Assembly (NCBI GenBank): GCA_028673005.1
Contig: CM054114.1
Span: forward strand, 25,072,369-25,136,368
From: Tanypteryx hageni
Lineage: Eukaryota > Arthropoda > Insecta > Odonata > Petaluridae
DNA: 64,000 nt
Direction of reading: 5' to 3'
The notes beneath the pieces were generated by a model, which worked only from the letters and a program-made list of their open reading frames with translations, ran no database searches and was not told the origin of the DNA. Shown piece by piece: positions 46,506 through 57,956 of the stretch. Made by a program: the position numbers and the translations under genes. The first letter of the stretch is position 1; each line of letters opens with the position of its first letter.

Positions 46506-47652
46506 AGAGGAAGGAGAAATGGGAGCCGTGAGGCCATAAGGTCTCCCATTTGCAGCGCGTCGAGATCAAAAGAATGTTCGTTAAAAAACAGCGAGAAAAG
46601 TTACATTAGTTTTAATAAGGCGGGCACGATGGGGTTCTTTTTCCCTGAGATGTGACCAGGGGTGGTTGATGGGGGCTAATTTTCGCCCTCGAGGTGTCGC
46701 GCCCTTCGAGAGGGAAATGAAATAATTTCAGTTTTTAATTTTAAACATGGAATTTCCATTTTTGTTTGCGACGAATTAAAGAAAAAGATTTTCTCTACCT
46801 ATTTGACGAAACGCCGCGAAAAGAAAAAAAGGTGATAAGGAACGACTGACTGCCACGCGCTAAACTAAGACAACGTTAAAATAAATTTGCGCTTCCTTAT
46901 AAGTACCATAGTCAAAGGTCTTGGTTCATAACGCTATGCAATATCAGGGAGGCGAGGCAAGGATATTTATTTGGTTGAGTTTCATCTGATCTTTGGCCAT
47001 AGCATCGAACAAAGTTAAAAAAAATATTTTCAATCACTAATCGCCTAATAATTTGGCTATATATTTCAACAAATAACATGTTTGATTTTTTTAGAGACCA
47101 TCTCATGGGGGTTTAAAAATCATGAAAGTTTCAGCTCTTAATTTCATTGGAAAAAGTCGAAAAATACCGAGACAGACAAACAGATGAGAATTATTATATA
47201 AGGAATAAGTTCTGAATAAGTATAACCAAACAATTCCAGTCCTTTTAGGATTACGCAGTTTTGCAAAAAAAAATCTTCTAATGATAGTCACCATAACGAT
47301 GGACGATTTTTCCTTCATAAAAAATGAACATTTTGGGATGTTAAAAACGAATTAGTAAGCACATTTGTAGAGCGGACGAGTGGAAAACAAATTTTTATTC
47401 TTTTAGATATTCTTTTATTTAAGTCCCGACTTTGCGCGATGCTTATAAATAAATTTAAAATGTCAAGGAAAAAACGCTTCCCCGTTACGTTTCACACCTT
47501 CATATGTTTTTCAAACGGAGAGAAGCTCCTGGGTTAGAGCTCCTGTATTTTTTATTGTTTTCTGTCATTGACTATTAATGTGTGATTGAAGTATTCCTGC
47601 CAAATATCTACCTTCTACCTAACCGCGAGGTTTCAATTTTTTACTTTAAATA
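46506..47652. other. unassigned sequence with possible Helitron-like 5' end
   Basis: No gene. On the minus strand at about 47215-47160 the sequence TTCCTTATATAATAATTC is followed by GTTTGTCTGTCTCGG, similar to 4838-4890. Confidence 0.35.
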
Positions 47653-48007
47653 TTGAAATGTAAAGAAATACTTAGAGAGTCAACGATTACATCTTCAACG
47701 GCCACGGTTGAACAGAGGACAACGATAAAGCAGCTATACAAAAAAGCGCGAAAAAGAGCTAGAGCGGTGATGCGTAGTGCATTTAATAATTACAGAAATA
47801 AGGTCTTACACGACAATTTGATAGAGAACCCAAAAGCACTTTGGTCGTATGTAAGAGAAATCCCACTATTGCATCATTGAGAACCGAAACGGGAAGCGTA
47901 GTTCATGAGAGTGAGGAGAAAGCAAACCTGCATATCGAACATTTTTATAAAGCTTTTACTGCGATTAGCGATGAATATTAACATAGTCCTATGCTCAGGG
48001 CGACTCG

Positions 48008-49332
48008 ATGGAGGATTTGGTCCTTTGGGTAGAGGGTATAGCGCACCAACTTTGCTCGATTAAACAAAATAAATCTCCCAGGCGGGAGAAAATATCCGCG
48101 CGAGTACTAAAAGAATTAGCCTCTGAAATTAAACCGTATATGAAAACAATATTCAATAAATCAATTGCGCAAGGTGTCGTACCTAGAGACTGGAAGTTAG
48201 CGAACGTGACCCTCATCCATAATGGCGGCGACAAAGAGATACCCGATAATTACAGGCCGGTTTCGTTAACATCATTATCGTGCAAAAAATTCATGGTTAT
48301 TATAATTTGCTCTGTTTTGCGTTACATAGATGGTCGTTCATATCTTAGCGGATACCAGCACGGATTCAGAAAAGGCAGATCGTTTGAATCGCAACTCGGC
48401 TTTTTCGTGAATGATTTATTGCGATGCAGAGAGAATAATATTTTGGTCGGGCGACCTTGAGAAAAATCCTACTCGCGCAGGATTCGTACCCGATGACTCT
48501 TTCAAGCATCGGGCGAGTAGGAGCCAGCGTCCTAACCACTACACCACCGGCACCCCCAGATAATAAAATCAGACTTTTCGCAGATAACACCGACATATAT
48601 AACGAGATACTCAACCGAGATGACCATCAGTTGCTGCAGGAAGATTTAAAAGCCATTTCCGCGTAGTGTATGGAATGAAAAATTGAAATTAATTACAGTA
48701 AATATGCCTCAGTATCGTTCTGGAGAAGTAAGAATAGACAAATTGGTTTGGAGTATGAAATAGATACAAGGAATATTCAAGCAGCTGAACATGTAAAATA
48801 TTTAGGAGTTACCAATTGTCGTGACGTTTAGTGTCGTGTCACAGGCGCAGCTAGCAAGAAACCGGCGTTTATAGGCAGAATAGTGCGGAATAGTACAGAG
48901 AAAGTACGCGAAGCGTGTTATTTTTCACTAGTTATACCGCAGGTGGAATATACCTCCAGTATTTGGGATCCGAATGAGAAGGGCAATATAATTCAGTTAG
49001 AAAGAATACAGCGGAGAACAGCCAAATTTTTTAAACAAAAGTACAAACATATGGAAAGCGTCACATCATTATTGAAGGACTTAAAATGGAGATCTCTGGA
49101 AGACCGTAGAAGGTGCTCAAGGTTAAGGCTCCTAGATAAATACAGATCAGAATGTCTGGCAGAGGATGCAGTGGGCATAATTGAGGCTACATGGTACATA
49201 GGTGGAAAGGATCATGACGATAAGGTACGTGAGATTGATTGTTGGACGGAACGTTACAGAGACTCATTCTTCCCGAAAACAATAGGAGACCATAACAGGA
49301 AAGATAAATGTGTGAGTAAAACTGTTAGGTAG
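48008..49332 (+). pseudogene. LINE reverse transcriptase, core deleted
   Basis: Before the SINE: VPRDWKLANVTLIHNGGDKE, IPDNYRPVSLTSLSCK and YQHGFRKGRSFESQL. After it: FADNTDIYNEIL, where the catalytic FADD motif now reads FADN, then KYLGVTNCRDV, a stop, and the C-terminal block QVEYTSSIWDPNEKGN followed by QLERIQRRTAKFF. The piece that should hold motif A (the first catalytic Asp) and motif B is absent, its place being taken by the SINE. Stop codons near 48664 and 48829 add to the damage. Confidence 0.85.
48448..48557 (-). mobile_element. tRNA-derived SINE inside LINE
   Basis: Minus strand: GGTGGTGTAGTGGTTAGGAC (A-box region), then GGGTACGAATCCTG (B-box region, one base from canonical), then AGTAGGATTT and AGGTCGCCCGACC. 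The head is the same as that of the 17.9-18.1 kb SINE, but it lacks the longer body. Similar short words (AGAATAATA, AGATAATAA) flank it and may be a worn target duplication. Confidence 0.75.
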
Positions 49333-49395
49333 GCACCGGTGCATTGTACCCCCTGCCTCTGGTGAATTGCAGGGTAACATGTAGAAGTAGGGTCA

Positions 49396-51012
49396 AAAAT
49401 AGTATTTTAAGTTCATAAGCACGTTAATAATATTCAAGAGAAAGAATGAAAATTCTCGTCTACGCAGGGTTTCTATCTACATATATATCTATCCTAAGGG
49501 ATCCTCTCCTTGTTAAGAAAGGAGAGGGGTGATCAGTGATAAACTAGATGGTTCCTACTCAAGAACAGAATTTTTCTTCTTTTCTCTCTCTCTCTTAAAT
49601 TTTTGTAGACTGAGGTTAACTATGTAGATAACCTTACCTCATAATTTGATAGGATCAATTCCGTATTGGTAGCTCATGGTGGAACAGCTGCCACCCAACT
49701 GGAAGAATTGCGTTCGATTACCTATCAAAGACCCGAACTTTTCTCCATCAGCCCAAAACTGATTCTTTTTTTTTAGTTCGGCGCTGCTAAGAAACTAATT
49801 ATCGCCCTGCCAACTATAGAACGATCTCCATCGATCCTCTTCGAAGTGAAAAAATGGAGCGAAAAATCACAGTATGGGATGGAAGAAGATAAAGCACTGG
49901 TCCTTCCTCCACACCACCAACTTCACCCCCAGGCCTCCACCCCCACCCCATGCCTCCACCCTCACGCCTCCACCCCAAAGCCTCCACCCCCACGCCTCCA
50001 CCACGCCACCTCCTCGCCCTTTCACGCCGCACCCAATTTTCCACTCCGAAAAGGCCTGATCGATTTCGTCCGATTCCTCCGGAGTCACGCCAAGACATTT
50101 CAATTAACCCCGTGACGTCACTTTTCCGGACACACCTGACACCTTCCGCCATGTATTTCTTCCCCCTTGAATACTCTTTCCCTCTCTTACAGCCAAATCC
50201 AATCCCTTTCCCTCACTCTCTTGCTTTGTATCAGCCCGAGGCTCAATACCCCGTCGCCCGAGGGCGCTTCCTCGACGTTTCTTTTATCCCATTTCATTTC
50301 CGCCGCGGCACAATGTCGGAGCATTCTCGATCGTTCTCGACACGGATGGACGGAGATCAACGGATAACGCGAAATTCGATCGGTGTTACGCTCGCGCGCC
50401 CCGCCGTTTCTATTCAACGCGAGTTGAGGTGCCATTCGGAGCGATTGTCGTTAAGTTTCAAAACCATGGCGCGGAAAATTCAATCTAGCACGTAAACCGC
50501 GAGTATGTACGCGTACGTACATCAGCGCCTTCCGATAATTAAATGCTTCCTAAAACATAAGGACAATATTTGATTAAATTTGTTTGAATTAATAACGTGT
50601 CAAACTATACAAGTATAAAGAACTGATTGTGAGTGTAAATACATTACCTCTATATTTCCTCAACATATACCCCTAGAAACGGGTTTCTCAAATCTCTAGG
50701 AGTACACTATGAAGGAATAAGGGGTACGCGTGAAAATTTATGTAATGGCGGACGATATGCTTTTACAATTTTAAAAATTAATTTACTTTTAGTTAAAAGT
50801 TACCCAATAAATTATCAAACCGCCAAGTCAACTCTATACTGAAGCAAATGACTTCCTATCACTTCATCTAACATAAATTCATTTTATGCAAAAAGTGATG
50901 TTTTCGTGCTTCTGGCAACACTGTGCATACGGACAAGTTCAATTTATAGATGGCAAGCGGCAACTCTATACTAGTCTAGTCGATTTATGAGACAATGGTA
51001 ACATGCCTTACA
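49396..51012. other. unassigned sequence with pyrimidine-rich part
   Basis: 49810-50480 has higher GC and several overlapping open frames on both strands (for example 49950-50495 +). The frames contradict one another and none has a domain. The GC rise could mark an old gene fragment, but I cannot support one. Confidence 0.35.
49933..50006 (+). repeat. 14-bp minisatellite (GCCTCCACCCCCAC)
   Basis: About five imperfect units with the theme GCCTCCACCCCCAC. The first unit is lengthened by an extra CCCAT. Confidence 0.8.
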
Positions 51013-51090
51013 TCAGGGGGGAGAGGGGGTGCAAACTAAGGCCCGTGGGCCACATGTGGCCGGCGAGGGAATTTTATGTGGCCCACGATT
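51013..51090 (+). mobile_element. hAT-like terminal sequence
   Basis: CAGGGG, then GTGCAAACTAAGGCCCGTGG and CCACATGTGGCC, is the usual opening of a common hAT-like end. No matching opposite end was found. Confidence 0.4.
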
Positions 51091-51207
51091 CCAATATGAA
51101 AGCGAAGGATAATATAAAATATCAATAATTTCATATTTTTAAGTTAATATTGTGGCCGAAAACTTTTTCCAGTAATTTTATGGGGCAAACGTATTATTTA
51201 TCATTGA

Positions 51208-51412
51208 TTTTCACTAATAGGCATGTCGCATGTAGGGCAAAGCACTTGATATACTCCAGGTTTTTCTAGCGCGTGTATTTTGCCTTTTGGTATGTCTATA
51301 AAATTTTTAGCATTGTTTGTGTTGTGGAATGTTGCTTTGCACTATACTTTGTGGAATATTTTTGTTAACCCTTCAATAAAGGTTGGAAAGAATGGAAGTG
51401 AAATAAACTTGC
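51208..51412 (-). pseudogene. PLE remnant: linker and start of GIY-YIG nuclease
   Basis: Minus strand, one frame with one stop: FISLPFFPTFIEGLTKIFHK, stop, then FIDIPKGKIHALEKPGVYQV and LCPTCDMP. This corresponds to the region of PLE proteins just before and into the nuclease (compare the 37584-38006 frame, IPFVSITNGLSKIFSKH, then GINKIACSDC). The frame stops before the YIG half. Confidence 0.7.
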
Positions 51413-53039
51413 TCTTATCGTCGATAGGGGCAAGTGATATAGTGGTTTTGATCTTTAATTTTTAGCCTAAAGGGAAACCGTGCAACTAGAGAGATGAGTG
51501 AAAAAAATCCATATTTAAAATATGTAATGGAGGTAATTAAATTATCTCCGCTGTTTGATCGTCTTTGTTCACGCAGATACATCACCTCAAACTTTACTAA
51601 GATTTAGAGGATGAATTGGATTAATACTCCTTTTTGTGTGTGCATACTGAGGGTTGAGCGCTTCTTCGACACCGGATGAAGTGTTTTTTCCCGATAGTTT
51701 TCCTCCTTTGTGTCTTATCTAGGTAATTTTAGCTAATCCGATCTGCATGAGTGGAGGATATTTGAGAACGTTCCGTGCTTCGCGGACTCGGCCTTTTCCG
51801 AAATATAAGGATTAGGAAAACTAGGTCTTAAGGAAACCGGTTATAACGGGATTAAACCCGTGTGTCCTCACCAAAGAAGCGGATCGATTCGAAAACGCAA
51901 ACCAATTAATTCGGAGTGCAGGTAAACGGAGGAGTATAGCATCGCCGTTGCAGCGATACCGAACTCGTTACGAGAGTTCTTGGCCGAGTAATTTTACCCT
52001 AGTTCTATAAGTTCAAGGCTGCCTTTTATCAACGCTAGTCATTAAAATCGACGATGGATTTCTCCTCGAAATTAGAAACCGTTTCCTGGAAGCCGTATTA
52101 AATATATATTTACATCTACTTATATTAATGATTTTTATTTATTCATGAATGGTAGTTAGATTCCTTTATTTTTTCTTCCTGCTCAATTACCTAGATCGTT
52201 AATGGCAATAGTTAATGCCATGTTTTTCCAATTACAATATAAAAATTTTACTTTTTTCATAACATCACACAATTAACGCAAAACTGGAAATATGGAAAAC
52301 ATTTGGTAAAAATTACAAAAAGCATGAAGATGTGTATTGGTAATAATTGAATGTATTAATCACTTTAGGATATGTTATCTCCATGATGTATGGAATAGGC
52401 TATCTGTGAAAGTCGACAGATTTTGAATTGTGATTGTTCGACTATTTTCTGTCCCTGTTGGGGTTTCGTGGAGATGAGTAACTCTAAAACTATGTAATGT
52501 GAAAAAGGGAATTGAATTGAATATCGCAGCGTTTGTGAAGCATTTTTAATGCTTATCTTGTAAATTGTTGTTGGTATGTTCCCTTTAGAAGTAGTTTTAC
52601 AAAATTTTGCTTTCTTACATACCGAGGAGCAAAGTCCTGCCAAAGAAAATAAGGAAATTGGCGAGTCTAATTAATTAAACGTGATCCCGAATTATCTTTT
52701 TAATTGAGTATATTAACTATTTCCGTCGCGGGGAAAATGAATATTCTCAACCAAAGATTTCAGTAGCATCTTCAGGAACTTCGACTAAACGTATTAATCG
52801 CTAATCCACCCCAATTAAACCTGCAATTCTTTTCCATCTCCATCTTCTTCCCCATTCTCTCTCTCTCACTCATTTTTCAAAGGAGAGAGAAACAATTCCA
52901 TGCGTGCTGTTTCCTTTCCATCTCTTCCCAAAAATCCAATAACATTAAGGGCTTGAACCTCTTGGCACGTAAACGTTAACGCCGTCTCGCAAATATATAC
53001 CTTCGAGGATATTTATAAAACCCTTCAAATGATTTTGAT
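51413..53039. other. unassigned sequence
   Basis: No gene recognised. 51730-52110 has a more even base composition and several CpGs and could be unique host DNA. The frame at 52365-52643 (-) has no known domain. Confidence 0.4.
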
Positions 53040-53550
53040 CGCTTTGGAACTGACAAGAAAGCGGAAGGAGAAGAGAAAAGTATGGAGGAAGTAGGGGGTG
53101 AAATGAGGCGGAAGAATGTGGAAAGAATGTAGAGAATGAGAGGGAAGAATAAAGAGAAAGTGAGAGGAAGCAAGGGGAAATAGAGGAGGGGAGAAAGAAT
53201 GGGAGGAAGAGTGAAATTAAGGAAGGGGGAGATGGAGGAAGAGGGAGGAAGAGGATAATGGCGGAAGAGGGAAAGTAAGGAATAGGAAAAGTAAGGAATG
53301 GGGAACCTAAGGAAGAGGGATCGTGTTGAAGGGAGAAAAATGGAGGGAGAGTAGTGAAAGGAGAGATATGAATGAAGAAAGAGGGAGATAGATAGGAGGG
53401 AAAGGAGGGAGATATATAGAGGGTGAAAGACGGAAGGAGTAAGAAGAGTAATGGAGGGAGAAAGGACGGATGAAGAGGGAGAGAAATGGAGGGAGAGAGG
53501 AAGGATAGAATGATATAGAGAAAAGGATAGGAGAGAGAGAAATAAGTAAA
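53040..53550. repeat. polypurine tract
   Basis: Five hundred bases of GA-rich DNA ending 14 bp before the Tigger element. The minus-strand frame of 264 codons (52945-53739) is its Ser/Leu/Pro/Phe-rich translation. Confidence 0.75.
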
Positions 53551-53563
53551 GATATCATATATA

Positions 53564-55824
53564 CCCCTTCTCCTCGACTTACGACCATCCGCACTTACGA
53601 CCACAAAAAATAAATAAATAAAAATTATAAATAAATAAAGATAACTACGTGGTAGGGTCAAAAAGTTCCCGGAATTGATGCCTAGAGCGCAGCAGGGTCT
53701 AGGCATCAGAGTCTGTTTGACCCTCCGACTGCCTGGCACTGCCTCTCACTCAGTCGCTTTCAAGCATCAGTTGCGTGTGGATTTGTTACAATTGTATCTG
53801 AAATATTACCCCTAAAATGACTGGTAAAAGGAAAATACTTTCATCTGCAGATGCGCCAGCTAATAAGTCAAGGAAGGCTATTGATTTAGAATGTAAAATG
53901 AAGATTATCCGGCAGTATGAATGCGGAAAGAAGGTTAATACAATAGCACGTGACTTGAAGTTATCGCATTCCACAGTATCGACGATACTTAAGGACAAAG
54001 AAAGAATACGTAAAGCTGTGAAAGGTTCTGCACCTATGCAGTCTACAATTTTAACCAAACAGCGACAGGGACCCATCCATGAAATGGAGAAATTGTTATT
54101 CATGTGGATGGAAGATTTAATACAGAAAAAAATACCCATGAGCCTTCTCGCAGTGCAAACAAAGGCTAGATGTCTTTTTCAGACTTTAAAATCACGCTCC
54201 GGAGACGATTACGCACAAGATTTTCAGGCAAGTAATGGGTGGTTTATGCGCTTTAAAAAAAGATTTGCTTTGCATAATGTACGTATCACAGGAGAAGCAG
54301 GAAGTGCAGATAAAGATGGAGCCCAAAAATTCGTTGATAGTTTTTACAAATTAATTGAAGGAAAAGGTTATCTACCAGAACAAGTTCTCAACGTAGACGA
54401 AACCGGCTTGCTAATGAAACTAATGCCTACTCGTGCGTACATACACCAAGAAGAAAAAAGGATGCCAGGATTCAAAGGTTTTAAGAATAGGTTAAATTTG
54501 TTGCTTGGTGGTAATGCCGTGGATTTTAAGCTGAAGCCTTTTCTAATCTATCATCCGGAAAACCCTCGTGCATTTAAGCACATCAACAAGCATACACTGC
54601 CCGTTTACTACCGTTCAAACCCTAAAGCTTGGATGACTCAAGCACTGTTCGAAGACTGGTTCATGAACTGCTTCATTCCCAAGGCTCGTGAATATTGTGC
54701 GGAGAGAGGTATCCCTTTCAAGATTTTATTGATTATGAACAATGCCTCTGGCCACCCCCCTCATCTGGACGACCTTCATCCCGATGTTACAGTGGTTTTT
54801 ATGCCACCTAACACAACCGCTATCATCCAACCCATGGATCAGGGTGCTATTTCAGCATTTAAGGCTCATTACCTCAAAACGACATTCACACAAGCCATCA
54901 AAGTCATCGATTCTGATGCAGATTTATCTTTTTGAGATTTTTGGAAGCAGTACAACATTCTTCAGTGTATCAAGAATATTTCGACCGCATGGGAATGTGC
55001 ACCAAAGAACTGTATGTCAGGAATTTGGAAAAAGTGTCTCAAATGTTATGCGAATACATTTGAAGGATTTGAACAAGAAGAAGAGCTTGAAGTGATTAGA
55101 GAAGACATAGATAAACTTGCAAACAATCTAGCATTAGAATGTGAAATAGAAGATGTAGAGGAGTTGCTAGATTGTGAGACAAAAGAACTTTTAGATGAAG
55201 AGTTGATTGAATTGGAAGCACACAGAGTGGCAGAAGAAAAAGCGAGAGAAGAAGATAAAGAAGAAGATGAACCAGAAAAGAAATTCACGACAAAGGGTTT
55301 ATCTGATTCGTTTTCGCAATTGAATAAAGCTCTAGGCAGTTTCGAAGTAATGGATCCTAATGTCGAACGCTTTGCAAAGGTTGAACGTATCATTCAAGAT
55401 GCTGTGCGTTGTTATCGTGAGATATATGTCGAAAAAAAGAAAAAATCTATTCAAACAAAGCTCACCATGGACCTCAAAAAACCATCTACCTCAACCCAAG
55501 AACATGATTGTGAAAATTAAAAATTTATTTTCAGTTGCACTTTTTTCACAGAAACAATTTTTTTATTGTATGTATGCGGAATTTCATTTGTATTTATTTT
55601 TACATTAATTTTAGGTTGTATTTTTGTTTACAGTACAATAAAGTACATATTATGTATTTTCCACATTATGTACAATAATTTATACATAGATTGAATTTTT
55701 GCGTTTTATATTTTTATAACCCATTTGAATGAAAATAGTGTTGAAAAATATAAATCCGACATACGACCAGATCGACTTATGACCTATCAGTCGGAACGGA
55801 ACTCGGTCGTAAGTCGAGGAGAAG

Positions 55825-55827
<3 letters not shown>
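53564..55827 (+). mobile_element. Tigger/pogo transposon, full length
   Basis: The terminal inverted repeats share TTCTCCTCGACTTACGACC: left from 53564, right (reversed) from 55827, with 21 of 23 end bases equal. The element lies between TA dinucleotides (53562-53563 and 55828-55829), as expected for this superfamily; the right one is the start of a (TA)n array. The 2264-bp element is one of the least damaged in the window. Confidence 0.9.
53817..55520 (+). pseudogene. Tigger transposase, one stop codon and altered catalytic site
   Basis: 567 codons in one frame interrupted only by TGA at 54933-54935. Residues about 20-60 are a helix-turn-helix (KVNTIARDLKLSHSTVSTIL). A CENP-B-type second DNA-binding domain (GWFMRFKKRF) lies about residues 140-150. 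The DDE catalytic domain begins near residue 190 (NVDETG). The second catalytic position reads LIMNNASGH (Asn 308, codon 54738-54740) where the family has Asp (DNAPGH). The third is PNTTAIIQPMDQG. The C-terminus is acidic and Glu-rich. The stop and the Asp-to-Asn change both argue against activity. The start ATG follows about 250 bp of 5' UTR. Confidence 0.9.

Positions 55828-55881
<54 letters not shown>
55828..55881. repeat. (TA)n microsatellite
   Basis: An uninterrupted run joining the Tigger right end to the following Helitron. Confidence 0.95.
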
Positions 55882-55883
<2 letters not shown>

Positions 55884-55884
<1 letters not shown>

Positions 55885-56501
55885 CTGAAATTCTGTTAGT
55901 TTGTTTGTCCGTAATACAAATCCACAATGATCAAGCTATTGTCACGAAACTTTGCATAGATATATAGTTTTATCTAGCAGGTACCATTAATTATATGGAG
56001 ATAACAAATTGGTAGAGGGAAGGGCAATATTTTAAGCGCGCTGAGCATGATACGACAAGTAAGCGTAAGTGCCATCATACAGAAGCCGCAAGAACTGCAC
56101 GCCTGGAGACGCTAGGCACATGACCTACGTTCGTGCCATCGGCCGGTAGTTGCGATTGGGGTAGCGTGAACTTCATTACAATTCTTTCAATTTGCTATAT
56201 AAATCACTATAGGTCAGTTCGAATTCGATGAAACTTTAATTGTATTACTCGGCATTTTTAACCCTTGTGAAGTAGCAAACAGAAGTGAAAGAAAAAGTAT
56301 TTGACAGTTTCGTTAGTCCAAAGGATGAAAGTTGAATTATATTGCTCTGCATTTCCGACTTTGTGAAATATCAAACACGTTGAAAAATATTTTAAACAAA
56401 TAGAAATAAAAAAGCATTTTACAGGTACATATTTATTTTATTTCTATAAATGATTATTTTTTGGTTTATTAGAATTCCCGAGCAATGACGGGTACTTTCA
56501 G

Positions 56502-56505
<4 letters not shown>
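55884..56505 (+). mobile_element. Helitron-like element, second family
   Basis: It begins TCTGAAATTCTGTTAG after an A and soon has TTTGTTTGTCCG. It ends with hairpin CCCG/CGGG (56478-56492), then TACTTTCAGCTAA followed by T. The usual CTAG end is CTAA here, still within the CTRR rule. No coding capacity. Confidence 0.6.

Positions 56506-56546
<41 letters not shown>
56506..56546. repeat. (TA)n microsatellite
   Basis: A run between the Helitron-like 3' end and the next PLE tail. Confidence 0.95.
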
Positions 56547-56551
<5 letters not shown>

Positions 56552-56559
56552 TACTTTAC

Positions 56560-56743
56560 GTTACTCTTTCGCTGAAGAAGGGCATAGGCCCGATAAGCTT
56601 GCGTGTGTTTTTGTGTTCGTGTGTTTTACATGTCTCTTCGACGCCCCCAGCAGCCTACCAGCTTGGTCCTCAACTTGGTAAGTGTCCGCTGGGCTTCCCT
56701 CAACACCTTGTTGCCACCCTCATCACTACCTTTTCTTTTCCTT
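56560..56743 (+). mobile_element. PLE-like 3' tail, copy 2
   Basis: Matches 41341-41565 closely: TTCGACGCCCCCAGCAGCC, TTGGTCCTCAACTTGG, TTGTTGCCACCCTCATCACT. It ends at TTTAGTT directly before an 80-bp (TA)n run. It begins with a weakened hammerhead-like core (56572-56595: CTGAAGA, stem GGGC/GCCC, GATA in place of GAAA). Confidence 0.7.

Positions 56744-56824
<81 letters not shown>
56744..56824. repeat. (TA)n microsatellite, about 40 units
   Basis: Joins the PLE tail to the 5' TC of the short Helitron. Confidence 0.95.
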
Positions 56825-56827
<3 letters not shown>

Positions 56828-57541
56828 TTATATATAAACGTTCCTTACAGAGGAATAGGAGGAGGATATAACATATAACATAAAGGAGGACACTAATGTT
56901 TACGCACTTTCAGATGAGCTGGAGATTCAAATTTTTTTTCATATGTAGGATTTTGTGCAAAACCCACTAGAAAAAACGAAAATTTTGTAAAAGTGCAACA
57001 ATGCGGCCGCTATAAATTTGCAATTATTTAAAAAAATTTTCAGGGTTTACATATTTCCGGATGAGCTAAGGAGCTTAAATTTTTTATAGAGGTAGGATTT
57101 CCAAAAAAAGCAAAATAGGAATTATACAAATTTTGATATTTTAATTTGTGCTGCCGTTAAAAATTCTTAAAATTTAAACAAATAGATAACTGTTTAGGTA
57201 CTACGAGATGAGCTAGGAAGCTGAAAATCTCAAGTTATTTAGAGTAGTGCATTTGCACAAATAAATCTTTCCATAAATATATTGCAGAGGCCTTTAAAAA
57301 TGTTTAAAATTTAAAAAATTAGAAAAATGTTATTTCACTTCTAAATGCGCTACAAATATAAAATTTGTCAGAAATGTGTGGCATTAATAACCCAATATGG
57401 AAAAATTATTATATTCCTAAAATTGCAAAAATTAGTGATTTATTTACTCCATTAATTTCCCATGATGAAATAACTCTCTAAAAAATTAATATTTTTTCAA
57501 TGTGAGATGATATGCTTGCAGAATGCAAGCACCTTCTACTA

Positions 57542-57542
<1 letters not shown>
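56825..57542 (+). mobile_element. short non-autonomous Helitron, copy 2
   Basis: Starts TCATTATATATAAACG after an A. Ends with hairpin TGCTTGCA (57513-57520) / TGCAAGCA (57524-57531), then CCTTCTACTAG followed by T. It is the same family as 45203-45978. Three internal segments each contain GATGAGCT plus a following GGAG- or GGAAG-type word, spaced about 150 bp. Confidence 0.85.

Positions 57543-57603
<61 letters not shown>
57543..57603. repeat. (TA)n microsatellite
   Basis: Begins at the T that follows the Helitron CTAG end and runs to the minus-strand PLE tail. Confidence 0.95.
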
Positions 57604-57605
<2 letters not shown>

Positions 57606-57800
57606 ATGGCAACAACATGTTTGGATGAGGAAGCCCAGTAAACACTCACCAATCGGTGGACTCCAAGTTGGCGAGGCCCTGGGGATGTCGAAGCGACACA
57701 CGTAAAATAACACCAAAAACAACACAGAAACATAACGTCGAAGCTTTCGGAAAGATTCCTTCTTCAGCTAGCGAGAGAGACAACTATCGCTGGCTGAAGA
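57604..57800 (-). mobile_element. PLE-like 3' tail, copy 3
   Basis: Minus strand: hammerhead-like core (57767-57745: CTGAAGA, GG/CC-closed loop, GAAA), then CTTCGACATCCCCAGGGCC, CCAACTTGGAGTCC, TGTTGTTGCCATCC and the TA run. It is the same order as copies 1 and 2 but more diverged. A second, inverted CTGAAGAAGGAATT at 57795 makes a hairpin with the core. Confidence 0.65.
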
Positions 57801-57805
57801 AGGAA

Positions 57806-57956
57806 TTACAAGATTTTCGTTTTTCTAGTCAGTTTTGCACAAAATCATTCCTATGAATATTTCGAATCTCTAGCTCATCTGGAAGTGCCTAAACATTAGT
57901 TCCTACTATATATATGTTATATCCTTCTCCTCTGTAAGGAACGTCTATATAAATGA
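57806..57956 (-). mobile_element. short Helitron 5' fragment, copy 3
   Basis: Minus strand: begins TCATTTATATAGACGTTCC after an A and then follows the first 150 bases of the 45203-45978 element (for example AACTAATGTTTAGGCAC and AGCTAGAGATTCG). It is cut at the PLE tail. Confidence 0.75.

Larger units (their letters stand above)
47653..49395 (+). mobile_element. CR1/Jockey-like LINE with SINE in its RT core
   Basis: Frames at 47653-47880, 48008-48447 and 48558-49332 together give a LINE ORF2 from the post-endonuclease linker to the C-terminus, followed by a short 3' UTR. The endonuclease is not present. The reverse transcriptase is interrupted at 48448-48557 by a minus-strand SINE. Confidence 0.85.

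Noticed and set aside
49814..50495. Overlapping frames on both strands in a GC-richer stretch
   Set aside because: Frames on opposite strands overlap, the sequence includes a 14-bp minisatellite, and no domain is visible.
52945..53739. 264-codon open frame on -
   Set aside because: It is the translation of the 53040-53550 polypurine tract; repetitive Ser/Leu/Pro/Phe composition.
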